NCBI GenBank assembly: GCA_902540595.1
Contig: CACBNI010000006.1
Location: 16,509-80,508 of the forward strand
DNA from: an uncultured Pelagibacteraceae bacterium
GTDB taxonomy: Bacteria; Pseudomonadota; Alphaproteobacteria; Pelagibacterales; Pelagibacteraceae
Length of the DNA: 64,000 nt
Direction: 5' to 3'
Positions 34,311-42,668 of the stretch are shown piece by piece (within the stretch, counting starts at the first letter, position 1; each line of letters opens with the position of its first letter). Below the pieces are notes generated by a model that searched no databases, was not told the DNA's origin, and saw only the letters and a list, made by a program, of their open reading frames with translations. A program made the position numbers and the translations under genes.

Positions 34311-35078
34311 TTAAACATTTCTTACAGAGCTGTCGTATTGCTCAATTAATTCTTTTGGATCCAACGCTTTACTTGCTCTCAAGAAGCTTATTTCACCCTC
34401 TTTTAAAGCTAAAACTTTGTCGGAATATTTTACGGCATCTTCAACATTATGCGAGGTAAATATAACTGTTATTTTTTCTTTTTTACATAGTTCTGTGAGA
34501 AGCTCCATAACCGTTTTTGCAGCCACTGGGTCAAGGCTAGCAACAGGCTCGTCAGCAAGTAATAACTTGGGTCTTTGCATGAGAGCTCTAGCTATCGCAA
34601 CTCTTTGAGATTGTCCTCCAGAAAGGCTATCAACTCGTTTCATGGCAAGATGAGATAAATTTACTTTCCGAAGGCAATCCATTGCCCTTGATCTAGAATT
34701 TTGAGGAGCCAGAAAATGAAACCATCGTGTTACTCGAATTATACCGCTAGTGATATTTCCAAAATCTCCATGAATAACATTTGATAACACACTTAGTCGA
34801 GGAACTAAATTATGCCGTTGAAAAATAAACGCTACGTCTCTTCGTATTTGACTTAGCTTATGACTATTTAAAGTGGTTATTTCCTTGTCAAAAATTTTAA
34901 TACTTCCACTCGATGGTTCTATTAAGCGGCTGCAGCATCTCAGCAAGGTAGATTTACCTGCTCCATTAGAACCGATGATTGCTAATAAACTTTGCGAATT
35001 AACACTAAAAGAAAGACCTTTTAATACAAACTCACTACCAAAACTTTTTTTTAAATCTTTTATTTCTAAATCGATCAT
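34311..35078 (-). CDS. phnC: Phosphonate-type ABC transporter ATPase PhnC
   Basis: The ORF track starts at 35114, but the upstream 36 bases include an intercistronic hairpin. The ATG at 35078 (MIDLEIKDLKKSFG, 255 residues) fits the family better. Walker A is GSNGAGKSTLL, the signature is SLSGGQSQRVAIARAL and Walker B is LLLADEPVASLD, followed by the H-loop FTSHNVED. The stretch VAFIFQRHNLVPRLSVLSNVIHG is characteristic of PhnC. It energises PhnE. Confidence 0.93.
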   Translation of the reverse strand: MIDLEIKDLKKSFGSEFVLKGLSFSVNSQSLLAIIGSNGAGKSTLLRCCSRLIEPSSGSIKIFDKEITTLNSHKLSQIRRDVAFIFQRHNLVPRLSVLSNVIHGDFGNITSGIIRVTRWFHFLAPQNSRSRAMDCLRKVNLSHLAMKRVDSLSGGQSQRVAIARALMQRPKLLLADEPVASLDPVAAKTVMELLTELCKKEKITVIFTSHNVEDAVKYSDKVLALKEGEISFLRASKALDPKELIEQYDSSVRNV

Positions 35079-35086
35079 ACAGATCG

Positions 35087-35110
35087 AGCGCTCTAATGAG
35101 ATAGAGCGCT
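35087..35110 (-). promoter_or_regulatory. Intercistronic hairpin between phnD and phnC
   Basis: AGCGCTCTA and TAGAGCGCT form a perfect 9-bp stem with a 6-base loop, just downstream of the phnD stop and 9 bases before the chosen phnC start. There is no T-tract, so it is more likely an mRNA-stabilising or attenuating hairpin that favours the binding-protein message than a full terminator. Confidence 0.65.
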
Positions 35111-35134
35111 TCAATATATTATCATTATTTGTGA

Positions 35135-36013
35135 TTATTCTTGAATATCGAATTCAGGCAAGCCAGCTGTTCTGTACATGGCTCTTACTATATCATAATC
35201 AGAATCATCCACCTTAAGCAATCTTGTACCGATGTATTTATCATTGGCTGGTTCACCTTTATCATCAAGCCCAGCTAAAATACCAGCAATCAAGGCATCT
35301 TCGTTATCTTTCATTGCCTTGGTTACTTTGTCTATTTCAGCCTTCGTTAAATGACCTGCACCCATCATCATATCGTATGGCAGATCACCCGATCTGGCTA
35401 ACACCTTGAACTGACCTTGATTTTCGGGTGTTCTGTTATACTTGATCCAAGAACTAATTTTTACACCAATTGCTGCAGTATCATCTCTCTCCAGCCCAGC
35501 ATGTTGCAATGATTTCTTTGTATGAATTACTTTGATGTCTTTCATTGGGTCTACTCCATGATCCATCATCACTTGCATTGGACAAAAATGTCCAGATGTC
35601 GACCCAGGTTTAGCAAAAGAGACAGCTTTACCTTTTAAATCCTCCATGCTCATTATTCCTACCCCCGTCTTAACGACAATTCCGCAGTAATAATCTGGTC
35701 TTGCAATCGCAATCATTGCTTGGGCATTTGTAAGCTTATTAATCGCAACATATTCTGCAGGCCCTGTTATTGCAAAATCCAATCTTTTTCCTCTTAAGGC
35801 CTCTGCTGTTGCTGTTTGATTACTTACAGCAAAAAATTCAAAAGTATCTCCAGTAGCTTTTTCTAAAGCTTCCTTAAATGGTCCCCACTCAGAGATAAGA
35901 GCATCCATTCCTTCAATGTCGGTAACAGCCATTTTGTAAGTTTTTGCTGAAACTGCTGAACTAATACCTAGTGTTAGGGATAGTATTAATATAGTTTTTA
36001 AAAATAGTTTCAT
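35135..36013 (-). CDS. phnD: Phosphonate-type ABC transporter substrate-binding protein PhnD
   Basis: This 292-residue protein has a signal peptide (about 1-23, ending SAKT), then a two-lobed binding domain: YKMAVTDIEGMDALISEWGPFKEALEKATG, ALRGKRLDFAITGPAEYVAI and AVSFAKPGSTSGHFCPMQVMMDHG. The S-T-S-G loop binds the phosphonyl group in PhnD and PtxB proteins. Specificity (phosphonate, methylphosphonate, phosphite or hypophosphite) cannot be told. A good Shine-Dalgarno (AAGGA) precedes the ATG. No C-P lyase genes are in the window. Confidence 0.93.
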   Translation of the reverse strand: MKLFLKTILILSLTLGISSAVSAKTYKMAVTDIEGMDALISEWGPFKEALEKATGDTFEFFAVSNQTATAEALRGKRLDFAITGPAEYVAINKLTNAQAMIAIARPDYYCGIVVKTGVGIMSMEDLKGKAVSFAKPGSTSGHFCPMQVMMDHGVDPMKDIKVIHTKKSLQHAGLERDDTAAIGVKISSWIKYNRTPENQGQFKVLARSGDLPYDMMMGAGHLTKAEIDKVTKAMKDNEDALIAGILAGLDDKGEPANDKYIGTRLLKVDDSDYDIVRAMYRTAGLPEFDIQE

Positions 36014-36161
36014 ATTTGGTTCCTTTTTTTTTTAAATTTAATAGTACTTATTAAGAAATTTATCCTAATTTTTAAGTGAATTTTTATTACGAACTTATTA
36101 AAAATTTGTAACATTTTAATTACAATTATATTTTTTGCCACTCACCATAGTTTTTCTTTTC

Positions 36162-36195
36162 TGTGTCAAAGTGTGTCGTGAGTGTGTCAAGATTT
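36162..36195 (+). repeat. Right copy of island direct repeat with three phased TGTGTC units
   Basis: TGTGTC occurs at 36162, 36172 and 36183, that is every 10 or 11 bases (one helical turn). The inner 24 bases (36172-36195) match the left copy in 23 positions. Helically phased short repeats near an attachment site are typical of arm-type integrase or excisionase binding sites. Confidence 0.75.
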
Positions 36196-36247
36196 ACTAG
36201 ACGTTGAGAAAGACTAAGATTAGCAAGGATAAAAAACTAAGGATTAC

Positions 36248-36288
36248 CTCATTGGCAACGAGACGCTCTACCACTGAGCTATGCCCGC
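36248..36288 (-). pseudogene. tRNA-Gly 5'-half fragment (attachment-site remnant)
   Basis: It reads on the reverse strand as bases 1-41 of tRNA-Gly(GCC), including the D-arm and whole anticodon loop, with one mismatch at base 38. It then diverges in the 3' side of the anticodon stem. It cannot form a tRNA. Its position and orientation mark the point where an element entered the tRNA near the anticodon loop. Confidence 0.92.
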
Positions 36289-36369
36289 TTAAATTATTCT
36301 TGAAATTAGACGTTTTTTTTCATTCAATCAATACAAAACCATATTAAATGTGTTATGGTGTAATAATAA

Positions 36370-37014
36370 ATGAAAAAAGAAGATCTTCCTACGCAGATAC
36401 CTGTCTTTCCACTAAGTAACTTTATAATCTTTCCAAAAGCAACGGTGCCATTAAACATTTTTGAACCACGTTACATTGATATGATTAATGACAGTATGAA
36501 ATCAAGTAAAACTGTTGGTATGATACAGCCAAAAAGTTCAACAAATGGAAATAATGTTCCCGAATTACACGAAGTCGGATGTTTAGGAAAAATAACAAGT
36601 TTTAAAGAGACTGAAGATGGACGTTATTTAATTGAATTAAGGGGCTTAATAAGATTTGAAAATATTAAGGAATTAACAACTGAAAAAAAATACAGAATTT
36701 TAAATGTCAATTATGAAAACTTTATCCAAGATTTAAAAAGTGAAAAAGAAGATCTTAAATTTTCTGACCTTGAATTAATTTTTAAAGATTTGAAGTCATT
36801 ATTTGAAAAAAGAGGTTTTATAATTAATTGGAAAGCATTAGAAAAACAAAGCCTTGATGAAACAATAAATGCACTAGCCATGGCATCTCCTTTCTCACTA
36901 GAAGAAAAACAAGTATTATTAGAGTCTAAAAATTTAGATATGAGGAAAAATAAAATTGCTGAAATTTTAAGTACATATACTTATGATATATACGATAATA
37001 CAACTATCCAATAG
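36370..37014 (+). CDS. LON N-terminal (substrate-binding) domain protein
   Basis: This 214-residue protein begins with QIPVFPLSNFIIFPKATVPLNIFEPRYIDMI and continues HEVGCLGKITSFKETEDGRYLIELRGLIRFEN, the LON substrate-binding domain without the ATPase or protease. In alphaproteobacteria it often follows trxA; here the island and tRNA lie upstream instead. It may bind unfolded proteins, but its function is not established. Confidence 0.93.
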   Translation: MKKEDLPTQIPVFPLSNFIIFPKATVPLNIFEPRYIDMINDSMKSSKTVGMIQPKSSTNGNNVPELHEVGCLGKITSFKETEDGRYLIELRGLIRFENIKELTTEKKYRILNVNYENFIQDLKSEKEDLKFSDLELIFKDLKSLFEKRGFIINWKALEKQSLDETINALAMASPFSLEEKQVLLESKNLDMRKNKIAEILSTYTYDIYDNTTIQ

Positions 37015-37015
37015 A

Positions 37016-38083
37016 CTAAAGTAAAGTTCCCCTATCAGCAATTTTTGTAAAGAGTTTATTAATTTTATGATTTTTATTTAACAGTTGAACAGATTTACTT
37101 AAGAAACTGCTATTCGTTTTTCTCTCAAAATTAAAAAATTCATGGACCAGATCAATACCATTGGAAAATATAAAATTTTTATGTTTTAATTTGCTTTCGA
37201 AATCATAATTTACAGAACTATCTATGTTTAAACCTAAGCTCTGTTTACTTATAATAATTTCTAAAAGAATTTTAACATCACGGATAGTCATATTGAAACC
37301 TTGGCCAGCAAGAGGGTGAATTCTATGTAATAGATCACCAAAAGCCAATATATGGTCGTGGTAGTATGATCTTAAGCTCAAAGATTTTAGTTCAAAAGAA
37401 TTAATTTTTTCAATTTTTAGAATTTTGTATTTTTGATTATACTTTTCAATCAAGTTATTAATATTTTCATTTTTTTTATTGTAAAAAGAATAAACTACAG
37501 ATGTTTCTTTTTCAGAGATAGGTAAAAAAGCCAAAGGTCCCAATTTAGTGAAAATCTGAACTGCAATATCATTATCAATTTTTTCATGTTTTAAAATTGT
37601 TGTGTAAGCGAAACTATTATATTTTTTTAAAATTTTTTTACTGAAATATTTTTTTGTAATTGGGCTAGTAAAATCTGTGTTAATAACGAGATTATAATTA
37701 TCTAAAAAATCATAATTTTTTAAGGAATTAATTTTTTTAAAATATTTATCTTTAGATAGGCTTTTTTCTAAAACACCCAAAAGATTTTCATTTTTAATTA
37801 TGTAAAAAAGCACATTTTTATTATTTTCGAAATTAATTAGTTTTTCTTTTCTTAAGTTATCTGAAAAAATTTCTATTTTTTTTAATTTCCAAGCTATTTT
37901 GTCTACATTAATTATTGCATCATTAAAAAATTCAATGTTACTCTTAGAAATACCAATGGTTCTTGACCTATTTAATGAACTTATTTTTTTTTGTGCATAA
38001 AGATCCACATATATATTTTGGTTAACTAAAGCTTTTGCTAGAGTTAAACTTGATAAGCCAGCGCCTAGAATACAAACCCTCAT
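37016..38083 (-). CDS. UbiH/COQ6-like FAD monooxygenase
   Basis: I choose the ATG at 38083 (MRVCILGAGLSSLTLAKAL, 355 residues) because it places the FAD-binding G-x-G-x-x-S loop at the N terminus. The second FAD motif is ILAFGDLLHRIHPLAGQGFNMTIRDVKIL, as in ubiquinone-ring hydroxylases. It is shorter and more divergent than typical UbiH/UbiF (about 390), so the hydroxylation position in ubiquinone synthesis cannot be given. It is divergent from ftsK. Confidence 0.85.
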   Translation of the reverse strand: MRVCILGAGLSSLTLAKALVNQNIYVDLYAQKKISSLNRSRTIGISKSNIEFFNDAIINVDKIAWKLKKIEIFSDNLRKEKLINFENNKNVLFYIIKNENLLGVLEKSLSKDKYFKKINSLKNYDFLDNYNLVINTDFTSPITKKYFSKKILKKYNSFAYTTILKHEKIDNDIAVQIFTKLGPLAFLPISEKETSVVYSFYNKKNENINNLIEKYNQKYKILKIEKINSFELKSLSLRSYYHDHILAFGDLLHRIHPLAGQGFNMTIRDVKILLEIIISKQSLGLNIDSSVNYDFESKLKHKNFIFSNGIDLVHEFFNFERKTNSSFLSKSVQLLNKNHKINKLFTKIADRGTLL

Positions 38084-38143
38084 ATTATTTTTAATTTTAA
38101 CAACAAAAATTAGATGATACAAAGTGATTAAATTGATTCATAT

Positions 38144-40228
38144 ATGGATATTAAAAAAACAGCCAATTTACTGCTTAATTTTGCTATAAAACGTCTAGCA
38201 GAAATTTTTGGTCTATTTATTTTTTTGTCAGGCACTTTGCTATTAATAGCTTTAATTACATATTCGCCTGAAGACCCTAACTTTATATTTCCTGATAACA
38301 CAGAGATTAAAAATTTATTAGGCTTTCAAGGTAGCTTTATTTCAGATCTATTCTTTCAGTCAGTAGGCTTGATCTCTTATTTAATTTCTTTCACTTTAAT
38401 TTTAACCGGTATCAACATATTTAGACTTAAAGAGTTTTTTCTAATTATCGAAAATATTTTTTTTACAATCATTTATTGTGTATTTGGAACACTTTTCTTT
38501 AGTTTCTTTTATTCTGATGCTTTTACACTTTATATAAATGGAAATGGTGGTTTTGTTGGGAATTATTTTAATCAAACATTTTTAAATTCTTTAGTTCAAA
38601 TTCATGAAGCAAGCTCATTTTATGTTCTAATTTTTTTCACTTTTTTGTTATTTTTAATTAGTATCAATTTTAATCCATTTAAATTTTATAAATCGATTTT
38701 AAATATTTATAATTTCTTTTTTAGAAAAAAAGAAAAAAACTATACTGACAAAAGTGAAGTTATAAGTGAATATATTCCCCAAGATGAAATAAAAAATCTT
38801 ATTCAAGAAGACCTTCCATTTATAAAGGCTGAAAATAAAATTAATGAAAAAATAAAATTTAAAATTCCTAGTTTTGATTTATTAAAAGTCCCAACGAAAA
38901 AAGAGAGAGAAAACTTAAATCTAAATGAAACACACAGCTCAGAATTTTTAGAAAAAATTTTATTAGATTTTGGAGTTAACGGGAATATAAAAAAAGTAAG
39001 TCATGGTCCAGTTGTAACTCTTAATGAATTTGAGCCAGCTGCAGGTGTTAAGGTTTCTAAAATTATAAATTTATCAGATGATATAGCAAGGAACACAAGC
39101 TCGGAGTCTGCAAGAATTGCGACTATACCAGGAAGTAACACCATTGGAATAGAACTACCAAATAATGCAAGAGAGAACGTTTATTTAAGCGAAATATTGA
39201 ATACAACAGATTTTAAGAAAAGAGAAATAAAATTACCAATTGCTCTTGGGAAAAGTATATCAGGTAAGCCTATTGTTGGAGATTTATTTTCTATGCCTCA
39301 CCTTCTGATTGCTGGAACTACTGGATCTGGAAAGTCTGTTTGTATTAATACAATTATTTTATCGCTTCTTTATCGACACACTCCAGATAAATGTAAATTT
39401 ATTTTAATTGACCCAAAAATGCTTGAACTTTCAACATACGAGGGGATACCTCATTTATTGTGTCCTGTAATAACAGAAGCTAAAAAGGCTGCATCTGTAC
39501 TTGGTTGGGTAGTTAAAGAAATGGATAGCAGATACAGGCTTATGACTAAAGAAGGTGTAAGAAATATAGATGGTTATAACGTTAAACATAAACTTCCAAT
39601 GCCTTATATTGTTGTAGTAGTAGACGAAATGTCTGACTTAATGCTGGTAGCTGGTAAAGAAATTGAAAATTATATTCAAAAACTCTCTCAGATGGCAAGG
39701 GCGGCTGGTATTCATATTATTATGGCAACCCAAAGACCAAGTGTTGATGTAATTACAGGAACTATAAAAGCAAATTTTCCAACAAGAATATCTTTTCAAG
39801 TTACATCAAAAATTGATAGTAGAACAATTCTTGGAGAACAAGGAGCAGAACAATTGCTGGGTAAAGGAGACATGCTTTATATGTCTTCTGCTAATCGAAT
39901 AGTCAGAATTCATGCACCTTTTGTTTCAGATAATGAGATAGAAAAAATTAACAATTTTTTAAGGTCTCAAGCAGAACCAGATTATGTAGACGAAATATTA
40001 AATTTTGCAGATGAAAAGGAAATTGGGGACAGTGCACATAAAGGTGATAAAGATGAACTTTACCAGGAAGCTTTAGAGATAATTAGATCGGAGGGTAAAG
40101 CCTCCACCTCGTTTTTACAAAGAAAACTTCAAATAGGGTACAATAGAGCTGCAAGAATTATTGATATGATGGAAGCAGATGGGATAGTTAGTAAGGCAAA
40201 TCATGTTGGTAAAAGAGATGTTCTTTAA
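38144..40228 (+). CDS. ftsK: DNA translocase FtsK
   Basis: This 694-residue protein has four N-terminal membrane helices (to about residue 180), a short linker, then the RecA-like motor with Walker A AGTTGSGKSV (about 388-397) and Walker B YIVVVVDEMSDLM. The C-terminal gamma winged helix (SEGKASTSFLQRKLQIGYNRAARIIDMMEADGIV) reads KOPS-type polar sequences. It pumps the chromosome terminus through the septum for dimer resolution by XerCD. It overlaps lolA by one base. Confidence 0.97.
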   Translation: MDIKKTANLLLNFAIKRLAEIFGLFIFLSGTLLLIALITYSPEDPNFIFPDNTEIKNLLGFQGSFISDLFFQSVGLISYLISFTLILTGINIFRLKEFFLIIENIFFTIIYCVFGTLFFSFFYSDAFTLYINGNGGFVGNYFNQTFLNSLVQIHEASSFYVLIFFTFLLFLISINFNPFKFYKSILNIYNFFFRKKEKNYTDKSEVISEYIPQDEIKNLIQEDLPFIKAENKINEKIKFKIPSFDLLKVPTKKERENLNLNETHSSEFLEKILLDFGVNGNIKKVSHGPVVTLNEFEPAAGVKVSKIINLSDDIARNTSSESARIATIPGSNTIGIELPNNARENVYLSEILNTTDFKKREIKLPIALGKSISGKPIVGDLFSMPHLLIAGTTGSGKSVCINTIILSLLYRHTPDKCKFILIDPKMLELSTYEGIPHLLCPVITEAKKAASVLGWVVKEMDSRYRLMTKEGVRNIDGYNVKHKLPMPYIVVVVDEMSDLMLVAGKEIENYIQKLSQMARAAGIHIIMATQRPSVDVITGTIKANFPTRISFQVTSKIDSRTILGEQGAEQLLGKGDMLYMSSANRIVRIHAPFVSDNEIEKINNFLRSQAEPDYVDEILNFADEKEIGDSAHKGDKDELYQEALEIIRSEGKASTSFLQRKLQIGYNRAARIIDMMEADGIVSKANHVGKRDVL

Positions 40229-40776
40229 TGATAAAATATATTGTTACATTTTTTTTTTTATTTTTCATTACAAATGGTAATACAAATAATAAAGAAAAAA
40301 TTATTGAAAATTTAAAGAATACCCAAAATCTTGATTTTAATTTCGAGCAGAATATAAATGGAAAAATTGAAAATGGAAATTGTACTATTCAATATCCAAA
40401 AAAAATATTTTGTGAATACGCTAAAAGCAATAACAAAATTTTAGTATCAAATGGTAAATCCTTAGTTATTAAAACTATTACGAGTTATTATCGATATCCA
40501 CTCAATAAAACTCCTCTTAACTTTATTCTGGATAAAGATTTCTTAATTAATAAAATTAATGTTTTAGATGAAAGAATTGTTGATGGATCTTTGATCAACT
40601 ATACAATCAAAGAAAAAGATAGTGAAATTAATGTTTTTTTTAACAAAGAAACCTATGATTTGATTGGATGGCAAAATACAGATGTATATCAAAATTTTAA
40701 TATTACTTTTTTATCCTCAATTCGAAAAAACAGAATAATCCCAAAAAATATATTTAAACTCCCAATTCAAAATTAA
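40228..40776 (+). CDS. lolA: Outer-membrane lipoprotein carrier LolA
   Basis: This 182-residue protein has a signal peptide (about 1-18). The pattern NLDFNFEQNINGKIENGNCTIQYPKKIFCEYAKSNNKILVSNGKSLVI matches LolA, an unclosed beta barrel that ferries lipoproteins across the periplasm. It has the usual place right after ftsK in alphaproteobacteria. Two Cys in the strand 40-65 region are atypical. It shares a TTAA stop overlap with the convergent GNAT gene. Confidence 0.9.
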   Translation: MIKYIVTFFFLFFITNGNTNNKEKIIENLKNTQNLDFNFEQNINGKIENGNCTIQYPKKIFCEYAKSNNKILVSNGKSLVIKTITSYYRYPLNKTPLNFILDKDFLINKINVLDERIVDGSLINYTIKEKDSEINVFFNKETYDLIGWQNTDVYQNFNITFLSSIRKNRIIPKNIFKLPIQN

Positions 40777-41276
40777 ATATTAATGATTTCAGTTTTAAAT
40801 ACTTTCATGCCTCTCATCATATAATTATTTAAAGCATTCTTGTGATCTAAAGTACAAGTGTGAACCCAAACTCTACCGATTTTATTTTTAAAAGATATCT
40901 TAATTGCTTCTGATAATAAATATGATCCAAGTTTTTTATTATGATACTCCTCTAAAATACCTAAATAAGCTATTTCAACTTCTTTTTTTTCCTGATGATA
41001 AATTAACTCAAAAAAACCAACCAAATCATCTTTGCATTTTAAAATATAAGTATTAACATTTTTACTTGAAACATAATTTATCCACTGCTCTTCATTCCAA
41101 ATTAACCTATCAACCCACTTATGTTTATTACCAATGTTTTTATAGAAAAATTTATTGAGCTGAAAGTTAATTGGATCTAACAAATTTAAAGAATAATCTT
41201 CAGAAGGCTTAGATCCCTGATTTAGATCTTTAAGAGAAGTTATTTCTAAGTAATTTCTTTTTACTTCTTGTGTCAC
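40773..41276 (-). CDS. GNAT-family N-acetyltransferase
   Basis: This 167-residue protein has the acetyl-CoA-binding region EVEIAYLGILEEYHNKKLGSYLLSEAIKISFKNKIGRVWVHTCTLDHKNALNNYMMRGM, a standard GNAT core in which the usual Q/R-x-x-G-x-G is degenerate (HNKKLG). The substrate is unknown. The start is GTG, overlapping the HIT stop (GTGA), so it follows the his operon genes. Confidence 0.87.
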   Translation of the reverse strand: MTQEVKRNYLEITSLKDLNQGSKPSEDYSLNLLDPINFQLNKFFYKNIGNKHKWVDRLIWNEEQWINYVSSKNVNTYILKCKDDLVGFFELIYHQEKKEVEIAYLGILEEYHNKKLGSYLLSEAIKISFKNKIGRVWVHTCTLDHKNALNNYMMRGMKVFKTEIINI

Positions 41277-41638
41277 TCAACCATTTTTCCAACTGTTTCA
41301 CCTCCGAAGAGATGAAAATGTAAGTGTGGAACCTCTTGACCGCCGTGTTCATTGATATTGGCTAAAGCTCTATAACCTTTGCCTACTTCTGTTGATATAC
41401 CCAACTTTTTTGCAACAATATTTATACCTTTAAGCAAACCTACCATCTCTTCAGGTGATGCATTTAAACTAAAATCATCTAGATCAATATATTTTCCTTT
41501 GGGAATTACTAAAGCGTGAATTTTTTTTTGTGGATTAATGTCATGAAATGCTAAAATAAAATCGTCCTCATAAATTTTTTTACAAGGTATCTCCCCTCTT
41601 AAAATTTTAGCAAAGATATTACTGTCGTCGTAGGCCAT
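41273..41638 (-). CDS. HIT-family nucleotide-binding protein (HinT-like)
   Basis: This 121-residue protein has DDSNIFAKILRGEIPCKKIYEDDFILAFHDINPQ and the histidine triad VPHLHFHLFGGE (about 107-113). HinT proteins hydrolyse purine nucleoside phosphoramidates or acyl adenylates. It lies directly after hisE, a common neighbour in alphaproteobacteria. Confidence 0.96.
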   Translation of the reverse strand: MAYDDSNIFAKILRGEIPCKKIYEDDFILAFHDINPQKKIHALVIPKGKYIDLDDFSLNASPEEMVGLLKGINIVAKKLGISTEVGKGYRALANINEHGGQEVPHLHFHLFGGETVGKMVE

Positions 41639-41641
41639 TTT

Positions 41642-41914
41642 TTATTTTCTTCTACTGTTCAATTCCTTCATAACTTCTTCAATTTTTATTCCACTTCTTT
41701 CAAGATACATAATTAGGTGATAAAGAACATCTGCAGCTTCATGAATTTTATTTGTATCTTGTTCGACGGCTTCAATTAACTCATTAATTTCTTCTAAAAC
41801 TTTTTCTTTTGCTAAAGATTTATCCTCAAGAAGCTTATTGGTATATGAGCCAACAACAGGATTACTTTTTCGTTCTCTAGCAAGGCTTACAAGATCTTCT
41901 AAAATTTTTAGCAT
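41642..41914 (-). CDS. hisE: Phosphoribosyl-ATP diphosphatase HisE
   Basis: The ORF-track start at 41983 lies inside hisF. The ATG at 41914, one base after the hisF stop, gives a 90-residue protein (MLKILEDLVSLARERKSNPVVGSYT) of normal HisE length. Its helical core, EKVLEEINELIEAVEQDTNKIHEAADVLYHLIMYL, carries the EExxE...D metal-binding pattern. It hydrolyses PR-ATP to PR-AMP in histidine synthesis. Confidence 0.95.
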   Translation of the reverse strand: MLKILEDLVSLARERKSNPVVGSYTNKLLEDKSLAKEKVLEEINELIEAVEQDTNKIHEAADVLYHLIMYLERSGIKIEEVMKELNSRRK

Positions 41915-41915
41915 A

Positions 41916-42668
41916 CTAAATCCTAACAGGTATGTCTTTTGAAGCCAAATATTGCTTAGCTTGGTTAACAGAATAAGTGCCATAGTGAAATATTGATGCT
42001 GCTAAAACAGCACTAGCCCCTGATTTTATTCCATCTACCAAGTGATCTAAGGTTCCAACTCCACCAGATGCAATAACTGGAATATTAACACTAGATGATA
42101 TCTTTTGCATAAGCTCAGTATCATAACCAGACTGAGTTCCATCTTTATCCATCGAGGTAACTAATAGCTCTCCAGCCCCACATTTTTCCATCTTAGATGC
42201 AAATTCCAGTGCATTTATCCCAGTTGGATTTCTTCCACCATGAGTAAAAATTTCCCATCCACCGTCATTTCTTTTTGCATCAATTGCAACCACAATGCAT
42301 TGAGAACCAAACTTTCTAGAACTATCTTCAACTACTTTTGAATTTTGAACTGCAGCAGTGTTAATTGAAACTTTATCTGCTCCACAATTAAGCAGTTTGT
42401 TTATATCTTCAACACTTCTAACTCCACCACCAACCGTTAATGGAACAAAACAATTCTTAGAAGTTTGATCTACAACACCATAAATAGTATCTCTATTTTC
42501 GTTAGAAGCAGTAATATCTAAAAAACAAATTTCATCTGCCCCACCATTTGAATAAATTTTTGCTTGCTCAACAGGGTCTCCAGCATCCTTTAAATCGACA
42601 AAATTAATACCCTTCACTACACGACCGTTTTTAACATCCAAACAAGGTATTATTCTATTTTTAAGCAT
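41916..42668 (-). CDS. hisF: Imidazole glycerol phosphate synthase subunit HisF
   Basis: This 250-residue TIM barrel starts [23 protein letters not shown]. It has the catalytic Asp in PCLDV and the later VVAIDAKR and [19 protein letters not shown]. With HisH it makes IGP plus AICAR, the AICAR feeding PurH. It overlaps hisA by 8 bases. Confidence 0.98.
   Translation of the reverse strand: MLKNRIIPCLDVKNGRVVKGINFVDLKDAGDPVEQAKIYSNGGADEICFLDITASNENRDTIYGVVDQTSKNCFVPLTVGGGVRSVEDINKLLNCGADKVSINTAAVQNSKVVEDSSRKFGSQCIVVAIDAKRNDGGWEIFTHGGRNPTGINALEFASKMEKCGAGELLVTSMDKDGTQSGYDTELMQKISSSVNIPVIASGGVGTLDHLVDGIKSGASAVLAASIFHYGTYSVNQAKQYLASKDIPVRI

Larger units (their letters stand above)
32361..36290. 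mobile_element. Small genomic island at tRNA-Gly carrying phosphonate-type transport genes
   Basis: The segment lies between the intact tRNA-Gly and a 5'-half duplicate of the same tRNA in the same orientation. The two copies share 39 identical bases (32324-32362 and 36252-36290), extending to 43 with one mismatch. A 24-bp direct repeat with one mismatch lies near each end (32436-32459 and 36172-36195). Genes inside are richer in G+C than flanks: one 60-base line of phnD has 25 G/C against 12 in a line of the adjacent LON-domain gene. No integrase is present, so it is either a relic or mobilised in trans. Confidence 0.75.
36014..36369. other. Right island margin without intact genes
   Basis: This stretch holds the phnD leader, an A+T-rich segment, the right direct repeat (36172-36195), the tRNA-Gly 5' fragment (36248-36288) and the start region of the LON-domain gene. 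I see no ORF of note, no integrase remnant and no Pho box. Confidence 0.6.

Noticed and set aside
36014-36171. Pho box upstream of phnD
   Set aside because: I looked for CTGTCAT-type direct repeats and found none; only a weak GTAA-N8-TTAC symmetry in A+T-rich DNA.
32361-36290. Integrase or transposase gene in the island
   Set aside because: No ORF on either strand resembles a tyrosine or serine recombinase or a transposase.
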